Part shown: in pieces, positions 25,689-35,141 of the stretch
Layout of the letters: each line of letters opens with the position of its first letter
Numbering within the stretch: position 1 is the stretch's first letter
Source: JAPPHA01 sp965242975
Lineage (GTDB): Bacteria > Pseudomonadota > Alphaproteobacteria > Rhodobacterales > Rhodobacteraceae
NCBI GenBank assembly: GCA_965242975.1
Contig: CBDETS010000002.1
Location: 372,001 to 436,000 of the forward strand
Direction of reading: 5' to 3'
Length of the DNA: 64,000 nt
The notes under the pieces: model-generated
Told to the model about the DNA's origin: nothing
Seen by the model: the letters and a program-made list of their open reading frames with translations, nothing else
Database searches by the model: none
Position numbers and translations under genes: made by a program

Positions 25689-25851
25689 TCGCAAATAATC
25701 CGGGTCGGAGCGGATGATTGCAGGCTGGTTGCAAATAATCCCGGTTCATTCGCAAATAATTCGGGTTTTACCCCACGGATAGACGCAGCTAATTCGGGCC
25801 GAAAATCGCGATGATTGCAGGCCGAGCCAGTTATGATTGCAGGTCACAACA
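25689..25851 (-). repeat. Right terminal inverted repeat, about 163 bp
   Basis: Counterpart of the left repeat, with the same three CCTGCAATCAT and three ATTATTTGC motifs. Its inner border is exactly where the IS1595 inserted (duplication TCGCAAAT). Confidence 0.93.
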
Positions 25852-26027
25852 ACTACGCCACCCACAAAACGGCCGAGGTGCAGGCATGGCTAGCGAAGCA
25901 TCCACGTTTCCATCTACATTTCACGCCGACCAGTGCGTCCTGGCTGAACCTCGTCGAACGCTTCTTCGCCGAAATCACCTCGAAACGCATCCGACGCGGC
26001 AGCTACACCAGCGTCGGTGATCTGGAG

Positions 26028-26835
26028 GGCATTGCCAAATTGATGTGGGGAGCTTGATGGCGTAAGGATCTGCAATGAAAATACCATCCAGCATGCCGGG
26101 CCTGAAGGGGTTTCGTTTTCCACGCGAGGTGATCGCGTATGCGGTTTGGGCGTATCACCGATTTGCTCTGAGTACAGCGGATGTTGAAGATTTGCTTGCC
26201 GAACGCGGCGTGATCGTCAGCCGGGAGACAGTTCGGCTGTGGGTGAACCGCTTTGGTCGCCACTTTGCGGGATGCATCAAACGCGATCGTCCCCGCCCAA
26301 ACGACAAGTGGCACCTTGATGAAGTGGTTATCACCATCGCGGGAGAGCGTTTCTGGCTGTGGCGTGCGGTAGACGCCGATGGAGATACTGTTGATATTCT
26401 CGTCCAGAGGCACCGGAATGCTAAGGCTGCCAGGCGGTTTTTACACCGCTTGATCAACGTATATGGCGACCCGCGGGTTGTCGTGTCGGATAAGTTGCGC
26501 AGCTACATAAAACCGATCAAAAGCTTGGCCCCAACCGCGGAGCACCGGGCCCACAAGGGGCTGAACAATCGTGCAGAAGGGTCGCATCGACCGACACGAA
26601 AACGAGAGAAGGTCATGGGCCGGTTCAAGTCACCGGCGCAAGCTCAGAGGTTCCTGGCAGCTCATGACCAAATCAATACAGTCTTCCGTCCCCGCCGCTA
26701 TCGCATGCACGCCAACCACTACCGACAATCAAGAGCAGACGCCTTCGATCTGTGGCGCCTCTACGCCCTCGAAATGACCGCATGACCAAGCATCGCCAGA
26801 AAACTACAAACTCAGCAAATTAACTTGGCGATGCC
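26028..26835 (+). mobile_element. IS6-family element, copy 2
   Basis: 808 bp with the same ends as copy 1. The left neighbour is a truncated IS630 transposase, the right neighbour unrelated DNA, and no duplicated 8-mer is seen, so it sits at a deletion or rearrangement point. Confidence 0.95.
26075..26785 (+). CDS. IS6-family transposase
   Basis: Same 236-residue protein as copy 1 except Val for Leu in the DGDT-x-DILV stretch. DDE residues are present. Expected to be active. Confidence 0.95.
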   Translation: MKIPSSMPGLKGFRFPREVIAYAVWAYHRFALSTADVEDLLAERGVIVSRETVRLWVNRFGRHFAGCIKRDRPRPNDKWHLDEVVITIAGERFWLWRAVDADGDTVDILVQRHRNAKAARRFLHRLINVYGDPRVVVSDKLRSYIKPIKSLAPTAEHRAHKGLNNRAEGSHRPTRKREKVMGRFKSPAQAQRFLAAHDQINTVFRPRRYRMHANHYRQSRADAFDLWRLYALEMTA

Positions 26836-26861
26836 CCCAAACCCTCCAGATTGATACATTT

Positions 26862-27113
26862 TCAGGGAGGAAGTGTCAGGACCCGGGTTCGGTTTGCTTT
26901 CTGGTAGTGCAACTCGGCGGTTCCGATAGTGGTGACACGTCCTCCATTCAGCACATCGCCTGTCGTCAATGTTCGGACGCGCCCCGAGGGCAGGCGAACC
27001 AGAGCCCGACGTTCGCTGGGGGTGTCAACCACGCCCAAGAGGGTGATCTTCCGCGTGTTGGCCGCAGTCCTGATCGTAGCGAGTTTGGCCACATGATCGG
27101 AAGTGTCTCTCAT
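26862..27113 (-). CDS. PilP/GspC-like C-terminal module, 83 residues
   Basis: ATG behind GGAG (8 bases). The sequence (ITLLGVVDTPSERRALVRLPSGRVRTLTTGDVLNGG... split here) resembles the short beta-rich module that ends large roseobacter proteins annotated as PilP-like, with the usual pattern ALVRLP-G-G...GD-L-GG-V--IG. The parent protein's long N-terminal part is not in frame upstream; 27114-27480 may be its decayed remains. Possibly a fragment. Confidence 0.4.
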   Translation of the reverse strand: MRDTSDHVAKLATIRTAANTRKITLLGVVDTPSERRALVRLPSGRVRTLTTGDVLNGGRVTTIGTAELHYQKANRTRVLTLPP

Positions 27114-27672
27114 CTCGTTTCTCCGTCACCGGGCGCTTTGGCTGCCGCGGTTTTTTACTCCACTCAATCCGGAGCACCGGATCATTCCGGCAGAAAACCG
27201 TCTGTTGGCCTCAGAGCCTCTGCTGCTGGTTTGCACCTCGTTCCGTGCTGTTCATACGGACGCTTTCGTTGTCGTTGTTTCCGTCAAGGCGGCTCGAGCC
27301 TGCCAGCGTTACTGTCGACGGTACGGGTTGCATCGACGACTGCGTCCGCTTCGAGTCGAGGTCACGTTATTGTTGGTCCTTCCGGTAGGCAAATGAGCGG
27401 TTCCATAAAGAGTATGGGCTCGGAAAAGCCCTTTGGATTCTGCCAACACCAAGTGAACAGCGACAACCAAGCGTAGAACACATTATTTGCATGTATCGCG
27501 TAGCACATCGTGCCGCCGGTGGATGCGCTGCCATATCCAATAAGTCACTGGCCTGACCGCTCCTTTGTGCGTGGTTGCAAACGCGCTCTGGTGCATTCAT
27601 GCTGACAGCGCGATCGAAACCGCAAAGCCCCTGTCCCGGTTCGGAGTGGTTCAGATTTAGGCGGGGATGTTT
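27114..27672. other. Region without a clear gene
   Basis: About 560 bp. The minus strand has broken frames with a Thr/Ala-rich linker look next to the PilP-like module, consistent with a decayed longer gene. Nothing else supported. Confidence 0.4.
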
Positions 27673-28446
27673 TCATGCGGGTCCCGGGCGGGTGCAGGAC
27701 TTGTATCGGATTTTTGGAGATCCGGCGAGCAAGTCATTGTTCGCCAATATCGTGCAGATTGCTTCGGCATGGTGGGCGAGGCATGTTCCGGAAAGCTTCG
27801 ATCTAGGTGCAACGGACAAGGCGCCGGTCTGCCCTGATGGGGTTTTCAGGCCAATAAAGGCGACGTTCCCGGACGGATCATGCAGGTAGCTCCGGGCCTG
27901 AAGGGACAGGCTGTAATTCCGGACCCTGGCCCGCAACTCCTCCCTCGAGATCAGGTCAAGGGTCCTATTCAGGTCGCTGAAAATCTTTTCTTGCCTGGAG
28001 GCGGGCAACAAGCTGAACGCGATACATGCGATGGTTTCTTCTCCCGGACACAGAACCATGTCCGACAGCGCTCCTTTTTCGGAGCATTCGAGAAGGTAGA
28101 ATGTCTTCGGAGTGATATAGAACCCCACCTGCATTCCAAGCCTGTTCCGCTTCTGGTATCCGCCCAAAAGCGCACAGATCAGGTCCAGTTCCGGCGGGGA
28201 AATCGCCCCCTGTTCGGACAGGTCGTCGATAACAGATGTGGCGACATACTGACGTCCGTTGAACGTACGCCTGATCCAGCCTGATGTTTCGAGATTCTTC
28301 AAGGCCCGGAATGTTGCGGAGCGGGAGCGTCCGACAAGGGGAAAAACATGATCCAGAGAGATGGGCCCGAATCGTGCAACCGCCTCAAAAACCTGAAGCA
28401 GCCTTGGCCGCTCTTTTGAATCTTCGTTTCTGTCTTCGTAGTTCAT
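27673..28446 (-). CDS. IclR-like winged-helix regulator, paralogue 1
   Basis: 257 residues. Winged helix at about 15-80: LLQVFEAVARFGPISLDHVFPLVGRSRSATFRALKNLE and the wing GWIRRTFNGRQYVAT. The rest is an undefined alpha/beta sensor part. It closely resembles the protein at 46903-47652, diverging only in the C-terminal tail. Its ATG overlaps the TGA of a residual DUF1413-like frame just upstream, matching the gene order at 47 kb. A DNA-binding regulator is inferred; the ligand is unknown. Confidence 0.75.
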   Translation of the reverse strand: MNYEDRNEDSKERPRLLQVFEAVARFGPISLDHVFPLVGRSRSATFRALKNLETSGWIRRTFNGRQYVATSVIDDLSEQGAISPPELDLICALLGGYQKRNRLGMQVGFYITPKTFYLLECSEKGALSDMVLCPGEETIACIAFSLLPASRQEKIFSDLNRTLDLISREELRARVRNYSLSLQARSYLHDPSGNVAFIGLKTPSGQTGALSVAPRSKLSGTCLAHHAEAICTILANNDLLAGSPKIRYKSCTRPGPA

Positions 28447-28561
28447 CTTCTCTTTTCCGGAGGGGAAGAGACGGGCTCATGTGACCGTGGCTTCCCGCTG
28501 AAGTGTTTGTTGTTGAGCAGAGTGTGTCTCCACCTCTCAGCAAGCAGACGCGGCATGCCGG
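28444..28561 (-). pseudogene. DUF1413-like gene, 3' remnant
   Basis: A frame ending RRHTLLNNKHFSGKPRSHEP... stops at TGA overlapping the regulator ATG. The same C-terminal pattern (RRHTLSDNEYLSGKPRSYG) ends the complete gene at 47652-47990. The 5' part is missing here, so this is a truncated third member of the pair. Confidence 0.6.
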
Positions 28562-29066
28562 TTCGACTTAACTTTTTCTGAAGACGCGTGATCGGACCCC
28601 GGGTCAACACAGGGCTATTTCAAGGCGGCTTCGGGGTTGAAACGCCACTCTTGTCTTCCGGAAGACACCCATGGGATTTGCAAATAAGGGAAAACTTCCC
28701 AATAAATGGGGAAACCGGATATCATTTTTCCGCGATCATCTCTTGAGAAGTCATTGCGTCCTTCTCGAAGGGCGGCGTTCATTCCGGCGGTCCGGCCTGT
28801 AACAATTCTCACGCATCGTATCCGCGTGTTTCATCGGATGACAGGCTGGTGACAATCATGTCGCGTATGCAAACAGCGAACGCCATTTATATCGCATTGG
28901 AATCGCTGAAGAAGCTGCGCCGTGTTGCCACCTGATCCGGAACGCCCGGGTACGGTATGATCGCAGTAACCGGATTGCCCGGTCCCCGCGCAACTCCGTA
29001 GGTGCGTGTTACCGCATCCTGCCCGGGTGTCAATGGGCGGGCAGGATGGTGACAGGCACACTACAT
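28562..29066. other. Region with one weak small frame
   Basis: About 500 bp. A minus-strand frame at 28615-28812 (65 residues, ending WVSSGRQEWRFNPEAALK) looks partly protein-like but is unrecognised. The remainder, up to the ISKra4 fragment, shows no supported gene. Confidence 0.35.
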
Positions 29067-29395
29067 TTATGGATACCCTTGCGGCTTGGCGTCATGGCTC
29101 TGGACGAGGCCAAGATACCGGCTTGGCCGATCCGTGGGGATGGATTTGCCCACGGTGACCTCGAAATGGGACTGGCCCTCATCGCGGGACCGGACATATC
29201 CGCCGTCTATGCCGACGGTAATCGGCCCCTCCGGATTGGGGAGTTGCTCGCGCTGATGGGCCCAGGTCTCCATGAAACTCCATCGCTCATCAGCCAATTC
29301 AGCTTCCATCCGGGACGCCACACGGCCCAGATGTCGGCGAACCGTGTCCGAACTGAGGCGCGCATCGATCGGAGCTATTCGGAAATTTGGGTGAT
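29067..29395 (-). pseudogene. ISKra4-family transposase fragment
   Basis: About 105 residues of the ISKra4 type: SSDTVRRHLGRVASRMEAEL, ADERWSFMETW, PEGPITVGIDGGYVRSRDE and FEVTVGKSIPTDRPSRYLGLV. Both ends are missing; it abuts an IS256 fragment at about 29396. Confidence 0.75.
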
Positions 29396-29819
29396 GGCCT
29401 GAATTGAAAGGCGGCGTATTGTGGCGGGTGTTGAAGCCGGCCAGACCCTCACAAGGAGCAATACGCCTATGAAGAACGATACAACGATCCTGTCTTTTCG
29501 CCAATCGGAATCGATAGCGGATCCTTTGACAGAGCTCGCCCGGGAAGGTGCGCGCCGGATGCTGGCGGAAGCTGATGCGTTTGTCGCCAGTTTTGCCGAT
29601 GAACAGCTGGAGGATGGCCGACAGCGGATTGTGCGGCATGGATTTGGGCCTGAACGGCAGATCCAGACGGGGATTGGCGCCCTGGGTGTCCGGCGGCCCA
29701 AGGTGCGGGACCGGATTACGGCAGCCGATCCGGCAGAAAAGATCCGCTTTACGTCGAACATATTGCCGAAATGGGCGCGGCGCTCTGTCAGCCTGGATGC
29801 GCTGTTACCGGTTCTGTAT
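29396..29819 (+). pseudogene. IS256-family transposase, N-terminal fragment
   Basis: Starts at ATG 29469 (MKNDTTILSFRQ). It has the family blocks LTELAREGARRMLAEA, RIVRHGFGPERQIQTGIG, VRRPKVRDR and RSVSLDALLPVLY, then runs into the IS903-like left end at 29820. The DDE core is absent. The 5' 70 bp is the element's upstream region. Confidence 0.8.
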
Positions 29820-30427
29820 GGCTCTGTTGCACAAATCGTGGTGTGAACGGACTTCCCCTTTCCCCGGACGGACTTATCCTACGGGCTCAGTGACGGGTAT
29901 GCCAAGAGCTGTGTAGCGGTTGAGCACTGCTATCCGGATCTGGAGCTCAGCCAACTGCCGGTCGAAGTCTCGCGCCATGAGGCCTTGGCCAAGCAGTTTG
30001 ACGCAGTTTATCTTTGTCTCTGCGCGGCTCCGGCGGTGATATCCGGTCAACTTTCGCCACAAAGCACGCCCGAGATATTTGCAGGCTCTTATGGCTTCGT
30101 TTCGCGCGATAGCGCCCGCCGTGGTTGGTTTCCAAGGTTGGGCATTTTTGCGCGGAGGTATGATGGCCGCGGCTCCCCGAGCGGCAATCACATTGTGACA
30201 TCTTCGCGTGTCATAAGCCCCATCAGCTGTGACGGTGGCGATCTCCTGGTCGGGTGGGATTTGTTCCAGCAGGTCAGGCAGCATGGGTGCATCGCCGACA
30301 TTGCTTGTCGTGACGCCGCCCGCGCGGACCTCCAGTGTTTCCTCGTCCATACCGAGGTGAAGCTTGCGCCACAGGCGTTTCTTGCTCCCGCCATGCTTGC
30401 GCGCATTCCACTCTCCTTCGCCCTCCA

Positions 30428-30468
30428 CTGCCCGGCAGGCGCATCCGCAGGATGCTGCCGAGAGGGGG
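30428..30468. repeat. 41-bp palindromic insertion in IS903-like transposase (copy B)
   Basis: Same sequence and position as 19122-19162. Its presence in both copies shows that this IS spread after acquiring it, presumably using transposase supplied from elsewhere. Confidence 0.7.
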
Positions 30469-31115
30469 CTTTGATCCCTGTCGCGTCGATCAACAGGTGC
30501 AACGGCCCAGTTCCGCCACGGTAAGGGATGGAGACATTCAACGTCTTCTGGCGGCGGCCCCTGTACACGACAGTAGGTATGGTTGAGGGCGCTGATCTGT
30601 GATTTTGGTTGGGATTCTTCAGTTTGCGATGGAGCATCCCATGATCCGAAAAGCGATCGACACCCTCTCGGCAAAGCTATCCGAGTGTTTGTCGCTGAGC
30701 AATAGCCGCCTTGAAACGCTCTGCCTTTTGGTGATCGGCATTGCCAGCGTTCGAACGGTCAATTTGAGCCACATCAGCGGCGAGATGCCAACACAGGCCA
30801 AGGTTGAAAGCACCTACCGCCGCTTGCAGCGTTTTTTCCAGTATGTTGATCTGAGGGAAGATTGGTCTGCACGCCTTGTGGTCCGGATGCTCGGGCTCTC
30901 CGGAAGCTGGAACCTGTGCCTTGATCGCACCAATTGGAAGATCGGGCGCAAAGAGATCAACCTGCTGGTTCTTGCCATTGCCACGCGCCGGTATCGGGTG
31001 CCATTGATGTGGACGGTTCTGGGCAAGGCGGGCAACAGCAACACCAAACAACGCATTGCACTGATGAAACGTTATCTGGGCCTGTTCGGAGCCAAAAGCA
31101 TCAAGTGTCTCTTGG

Positions 31116-32305
31116 CCTTACCACCCTTCAATTTATCCAGACCTCCCAGAGTTTGGGGATTTTTGCGTAGCCGGCGAGACATCTTCGGATGGCCCGGAGA
31201 CCGGCTTTGAAGAGCGAGCATAGGGACCGTCGGGCTTTTCGAATCCCCTTTTTTCGCCGCGTTTCGCGACGTGGTGCTCTTCTGCAGTTCCTGTTGAGAC
31301 GGCCCAGTACATGGCGATTGCCAGCACGAGGATGAGACGCGCCAATCGATCCGGTTTTTTGATCTGGCTTTGGGTGATGCCGCAGCCCCGGGTCTTGAAG
31401 TCGGAGAACATGGCCTCAATGCTCCACCGCATGCCATAGTCGAGAACTCTGTATTCAGACGGGGCTACATTCATGGCGATGATCCACGGTTCCTTGTGCC
31501 CGTCTTGGTGGAGCACGCCGATGTTGGTAATGACGCCCGTCCCATAAAGCTCCGCGTTTACGAGGCCTTCGGGCGTCAGTTCAGCAATCTCACGGGTCGC
31601 CAGTTCACCACCCTGATGCTGCAACGTGATATTGCCCTTCATACGCAGCCGGTAACCCCAGCCCGCCTCTTGGCACCATTCGATCAGGCGGGCCGTCCCA
31701 TAGAACCGATCCCCGGTCAGCAAGACACGCGCACTCTCGGGTAGCCATGGGCAAACGCTTTCCAGAAGATCGTGTTGCACACGCCAGCCAATTGGCCCTT
31801 TGGTCTGTCGCACGCGCCAGGCGACCGGAAGGGCGCGGTCCCGCATTCGCACCGATAGCATCAAAACCTCGTGGCCTTCGTTGAGTTTGCTTTGATCAAG
31901 GGCCAGCACAATCGTATCTCCGGCATCCTGCTGGCGACGGAGGATCTCACTGGCATAGGTCTGCATGACCTCGTCAGGATCGATATGGGAATTGCCCAAA
32001 ACCCGAGAAATGTACTGATAACGGTGGTCCACCGAGCCAATATCACGGGGCAACGCAGCCGCATTTTCCATCAGATTGACGCTGCGTGTGTTCAAAATCA
32101 TGCTGGCGATCAGCGACAAACCTTCCCGGCGCGACTTGTGATATTCGGGCAGGCGATTCTGGAAGTCTGCCTCAACTCTTGAATAAAGCTCAAAAAAACA
32201 ATCGCTTCCCGTCATAGCAGCCTCCAAACACGCAGTGGAGACTCCTTGAATCACACAGATCAGCCAAAAGTCAAATCAACCACAACTTTTTGAAGGGTGG
32301 TAAGG
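31116..32305 (-). mobile_element. IS4-type element, inner copy 1
   Basis: 1190 bp with perfect inverted repeats CCTTACCACCCTTCAA and the 8-bp duplication TCTCTTGG (31108-31115, 32306-32313). A truncated second copy lies at 58776-61911. Confidence 0.94.
31133..32215 (-). CDS. IS4-family transposase
   Basis: About 360 residues from the ATG at 32215 (MTGSDCFFELYSRVE). DDE with YREK signature: VLALDQSKLNEG (Asp), VLLTGDRFYGTARL (Asp), YGMRWSIEAMFSDFKTRG (Glu). The C-terminal tail is basic. It stops just inside the inverted repeat. Intact. Confidence 0.92.
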   Translation of the reverse strand: MTGSDCFFELYSRVEADFQNRLPEYHKSRREGLSLIASMILNTRSVNLMENAAALPRDIGSVDHRYQYISRVLGNSHIDPDEVMQTYASEILRRQQDAGDTIVLALDQSKLNEGHEVLMLSVRMRDRALPVAWRVRQTKGPIGWRVQHDLLESVCPWLPESARVLLTGDRFYGTARLIEWCQEAGWGYRLRMKGNITLQHQGGELATREIAELTPEGLVNAELYGTGVITNIGVLHQDGHKEPWIIAMNVAPSEYRVLDYGMRWSIEAMFSDFKTRGCGITQSQIKKPDRLARLILVLAIAMYWAVSTGTAEEHHVAKRGEKRGFEKPDGPYARSSKPVSGPSEDVSPATQKSPNSGRSG

Positions 32306-32651
32306 TCTCTTGGCGGACCGTGAGTTCATCGGCCTTGATTGGCTGACTTTCCTGCATGAGCAGGATGTTCCTTTCATCATTCGCGTAAAGTCGAACCAGT
32401 ATGTCACTTGCGAAGATGGCACCCGGCAAAGCTTGCGAAATCTGTTGCGCACCTGCCGTGGAAAGCGGACCTTTACCGCCCACTTCGGAGCAGCAGGGGA
32501 CACCGATCCGATGTGGTTGAACTTTGCTGCCAAGCGTCTCAAGGGCAAGGAATTGCTGATCGTGGCCACGAACCGTCCAGCCCACCATGCCTTAACCACT
32601 TACAGCCAACGTTGGGCCATCGAATGCCTGTTCGCGGAAGCAAAGACCAAA

Positions 32652-34781
32652 CCCAAGTTCCGCACTTTTTTGCTGAAATCGGTCGAAATTGCCGCTTTCT
32701 GGCCGGTAAAGCGTTGATTTTGTTGAGGTGAGTTTCTGGATTTTCGAAGTGGTGCCATAATGTGCTTCCTGAGGGCTTTTCGGGATTCCCAGTGGGGTGC
32801 AGCGGTCCTAATGTAGGAACATGTTTATTCGTGAGACCCTGACCCGCCGCCGCGCTGACAAATGCTACCGATCCGTCCGGTTGGTCGAGAATTTTAGAAC
32901 GGGCCGCAAGGTGCAACAAAAGACGCTCCTGAACCTCGGAGCAGCCTTTCCGATCCCCAAATCGCAGTGGCCCGAACTGGTCGAACTCGTTCAGGCGGGG
33001 ATTACGGGAGAAACGCCTCTGTTCGATCCTGAACCGGAATTGGCGACAATGGCGGATACCATTGTGCAGAAGTTGCGCAGCCGCGCGTTGGTCCAGTCGG
33101 CGGCCGAGGCCCTGGATGGCGGCACAGCAAATATCCGTCTCGACAGCATACAGATTGAAGACGCGCGGTCTGTGGGCTGTGAGCGACTTGCCCTGGCCGC
33201 TCTGGAGGCTCTGGGCTTTCTTGGGGTGCTCAAGAATGTCGGCCTGTCGGATCGAGACGCCCGGATCGCCATGGCGCTGGTGATTGCGCGCATGGTGCAT
33301 CCCGCCAGCGAACGGGAGACTTTGCGATGGTTGGAGACCAACAGTGCCACGTTTGAACTTCTGCGCCTCAATACCGGGCCGGCGCTCTATCTCGACAAGC
33401 TGTATCGTCTCAGTGACGGTCTGGTCAAACACCACGAGGCCATCGAAGACGCGCTGTTTGACCGTCAGCGCACGTTGTTCGGCAGTTCCGGTGCGGTGAT
33501 CTTCTATGACCTGACCAACACCTACATGACCGGGCGTCCAGCGTCCGATCTGGCCAGGTTCGGACGCTCCAAGCAGAAACGGAACGACTGCCCTCTTGTC
33601 ACGCTCGCGATGGCCACCGACGAGGGCGGCTTCCCGCGCCGCTCCAGCGTTCTGCCCGGCAATGTCAGCGAACCCGGCACGCTGTTCGAGGCGCTGGACA
33701 GCCTTGCCACACCGGAGGACAAGGACAAGCCCACGGTCATCATGGATGCAGGCATCGCTACCGAAAACAACCTCGCCGAACTGCGCAACCGGGGCTATCA
33801 TTGGATCACGGTCAGGCGGGGTGGGGTCAAGCCGGATCAGGCGGATGCTGCAGGCGCGCGGGATCCTGATGCAACGATCGAGACCAGATCGGGGCATGAG
33901 GCGCGGATCTGGAACCTGTCCCACGAGCCTGAGAACGAAGCGCAACTCTGCATCTGGAGCCAGGCGCGACAGGAGCGTGATGAAGCCATTCTGGCCAAGA
34001 AGCGGGACGCCTTTGAGGCAGAACTTACCGCCTTGCACGACGGCTTGAGCAAGCCGCGCTCCGTCAAGACATACGACAAGGTTCTGGAGCGGCTCGGGCG
34101 TTTGCGGGAACGCTACGCTATGGTCAATCAGCATTATGACATCCGCGTCACAAAGGGTTCGGATGGCAAGGCCAGCGCGGTGACATGGGTACCCAATGCG
34201 GCATTCAATACACGCGATGCCCGCGCGGGCCTCTATGTGCTGCGCACCAGCCACACGGAATGGGGCCTTGAGAAGACGGTGCGCACCTACTGGCGTTTGA
34301 CCGAACTCGAAGCGACGTTTGAGACGCTCAAGTCTGAACTCGGCTTGCGCCCGATCTGGCACCAACTGTCCAGGCGGATCGAGGGCCATCTGTTCATCGC
34401 GGTGCTGGCGCTGTACGGCGTCAATGTCATCCGGACCCGTCTCGCTGCGCAGGGGGTCCACGACAGTTGGGCCTCTGTGCGCAACAAGCTCGGTCGCTGG
34501 CAGCGGGCCACCACGTCCTTCACCTCCGTCGACGGCGCACGGATCGAGGTCAGAACGGACGCTCGGCCAGACCCGGTGGCGGCAGGGGTTGCGAAGGCGG
34601 CGGGCGTACCATACGCGCTTGAAAGGCGTATCCGGAAACTGAAAAACCCGTAACGGTCGAGGCCATTCCAACCGACCTCCTGACGCACAAAATGTAGTGC
34701 CATATCGGGCTTTTCCGAAAATAAAATCGTTTTGTATCATGACCTTATGGAGCCGTGTATGTCAAATTTGCTGAACCTGGG
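32652..34781 (+). mobile_element. IS1634-family element, copy 2
   Basis: 2130 bp, same ends as the cas1 copy; 4-bp duplication CAAA (32648-32651, 34782-34785) inside the outer IS4 transposase. Confidence 0.95.
32821..34653 (+). CDS. IS1634-family transposase
   Basis: 610 residues, the same protein as at 9250-11082 with Ile in place of Thr in DRDARIAMALV. All three acidic catalytic blocks are kept. Presumably active; either copy could be the parent of the other. Confidence 0.93.
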   Translation: MFIRETLTRRRADKCYRSVRLVENFRTGRKVQQKTLLNLGAAFPIPKSQWPELVELVQAGITGETPLFDPEPELATMADTIVQKLRSRALVQSAAEALDGGTANIRLDSIQIEDARSVGCERLALAALEALGFLGVLKNVGLSDRDARIAMALVIARMVHPASERETLRWLETNSATFELLRLNTGPALYLDKLYRLSDGLVKHHEAIEDALFDRQRTLFGSSGAVIFYDLTNTYMTGRPASDLARFGRSKQKRNDCPLVTLAMATDEGGFPRRSSVLPGNVSEPGTLFEALDSLATPEDKDKPTVIMDAGIATENNLAELRNRGYHWITVRRGGVKPDQADAAGARDPDATIETRSGHEARIWNLSHEPENEAQLCIWSQARQERDEAILAKKRDAFEAELTALHDGLSKPRSVKTYDKVLERLGRLRERYAMVNQHYDIRVTKGSDGKASAVTWVPNAAFNTRDARAGLYVLRTSHTEWGLEKTVRTYWRLTELEATFETLKSELGLRPIWHQLSRRIEGHLFIAVLALYGVNVIRTRLAAQGVHDSWASVRNKLGRWQRATTSFTSVDGARIEVRTDARPDPVAAGVAKAAGVPYALERRIRKLKNP

Positions 34782-35141
34782 CAAAGGCTTCAACCTGGAG
34801 GACACCCGGCTCTCAATCGCGAAAAAGTTGAGCTTGCTCATCGGGATTGTCGCCCTCGCCATGGCATGGGCGGCGAAGATGGCATCCAAGAAACTTGGCA
34901 CCCAAAAGCGCCCCAGAAAATCACATGGCAGGTACGCCAAGTCCATCTTCCGCATCGGCCTCGACGAAATCAGAAGGCTCTTGCGAACCCATCCAGAACA
35001 AGCCTTCCGACATTGGCCCAAACTCAGACATAAAATCGCATGAGTCGTGATAGTGTGGATACCCCGCCCAAGGCATCACAATGTGCCAGATGCCGTTATA
35101 CTGAACGTCATCGATATAGAAATAGGGAGGACATCCACATG

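Larger units (their letters stand above)
20398..25851 (-). mobile_element. Tn5053/Tn7-superfamily transposon with SEC-C gene
   Basis: Ends are TGTTGTGACC ... GGTCACAACA, and ACTACG is duplicated on each side (20392-20397, 25852-25857) within the IS630 transposase. TG...CA termini and multi-site terminal repeats fit the TniA/TnsB/MuA class. Gene order on the minus strand: resolvase, TniA-like transposase, TniB-like ATPase, UPF0149/SEC-C protein, all overlapping or nearly so. An IS1595 (24647-25688) has been added; without it and one copy of its duplication the transposon is about 4.4 kb. Confidence 0.9.
19554..26027 (+). mobile_element. IS630-family element type A, copy 1 (interrupted and 3'-truncated)
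   Basis: Starts GTGTTCCCC after a TA. The transposase runs from 19611, is interrupted at 20397 by a Tn5053-like transposon, resumes at 25852 and is cut at 26027 by IS6 copy 2. Intact copies of 1170 bp lie at 36842-38011 and 40651-41820. Confidence 0.92.
19611..26027 (+). pseudogene. IS630-family transposase type A, disrupted
   Basis: Same protein as at 40708-41799: helix-turn-helix (SKPTVWRWQARYLDEGVEGL), DDE core CVDEKSQIQALDRTQPG, then LDNYATHK on the far side of the transposon, and the LVERFFAEIT block. Lost after GDLE at the IS6 junction. Not functional. Confidence 0.92.
30641..35043 (+). pseudogene. IS4-family transposase in three pieces
   Basis: The pieces at 30641-31115, 32314-32651 and 34786-35043 read through when the inner elements are removed: GAKSIKCLLADREFIGLDW at the first join and FAEAKTKGFNLEDTRLS at the second. 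The catalytic signature is present: LCLDRTNWKIG (Asp), LLADREFIG (Asp) and the YREK motif YSQRWAIECLFAEAK (Glu). Originally about 380 residues. Confidence 0.9.

Noticed and set aside
29067..29639. 190-codon minus-strand protein
   Set aside because: Only the last 105 or so codons resemble a transposase (ISKra4); the upstream part is antisense to an IS256 fragment, so it is not a single gene.
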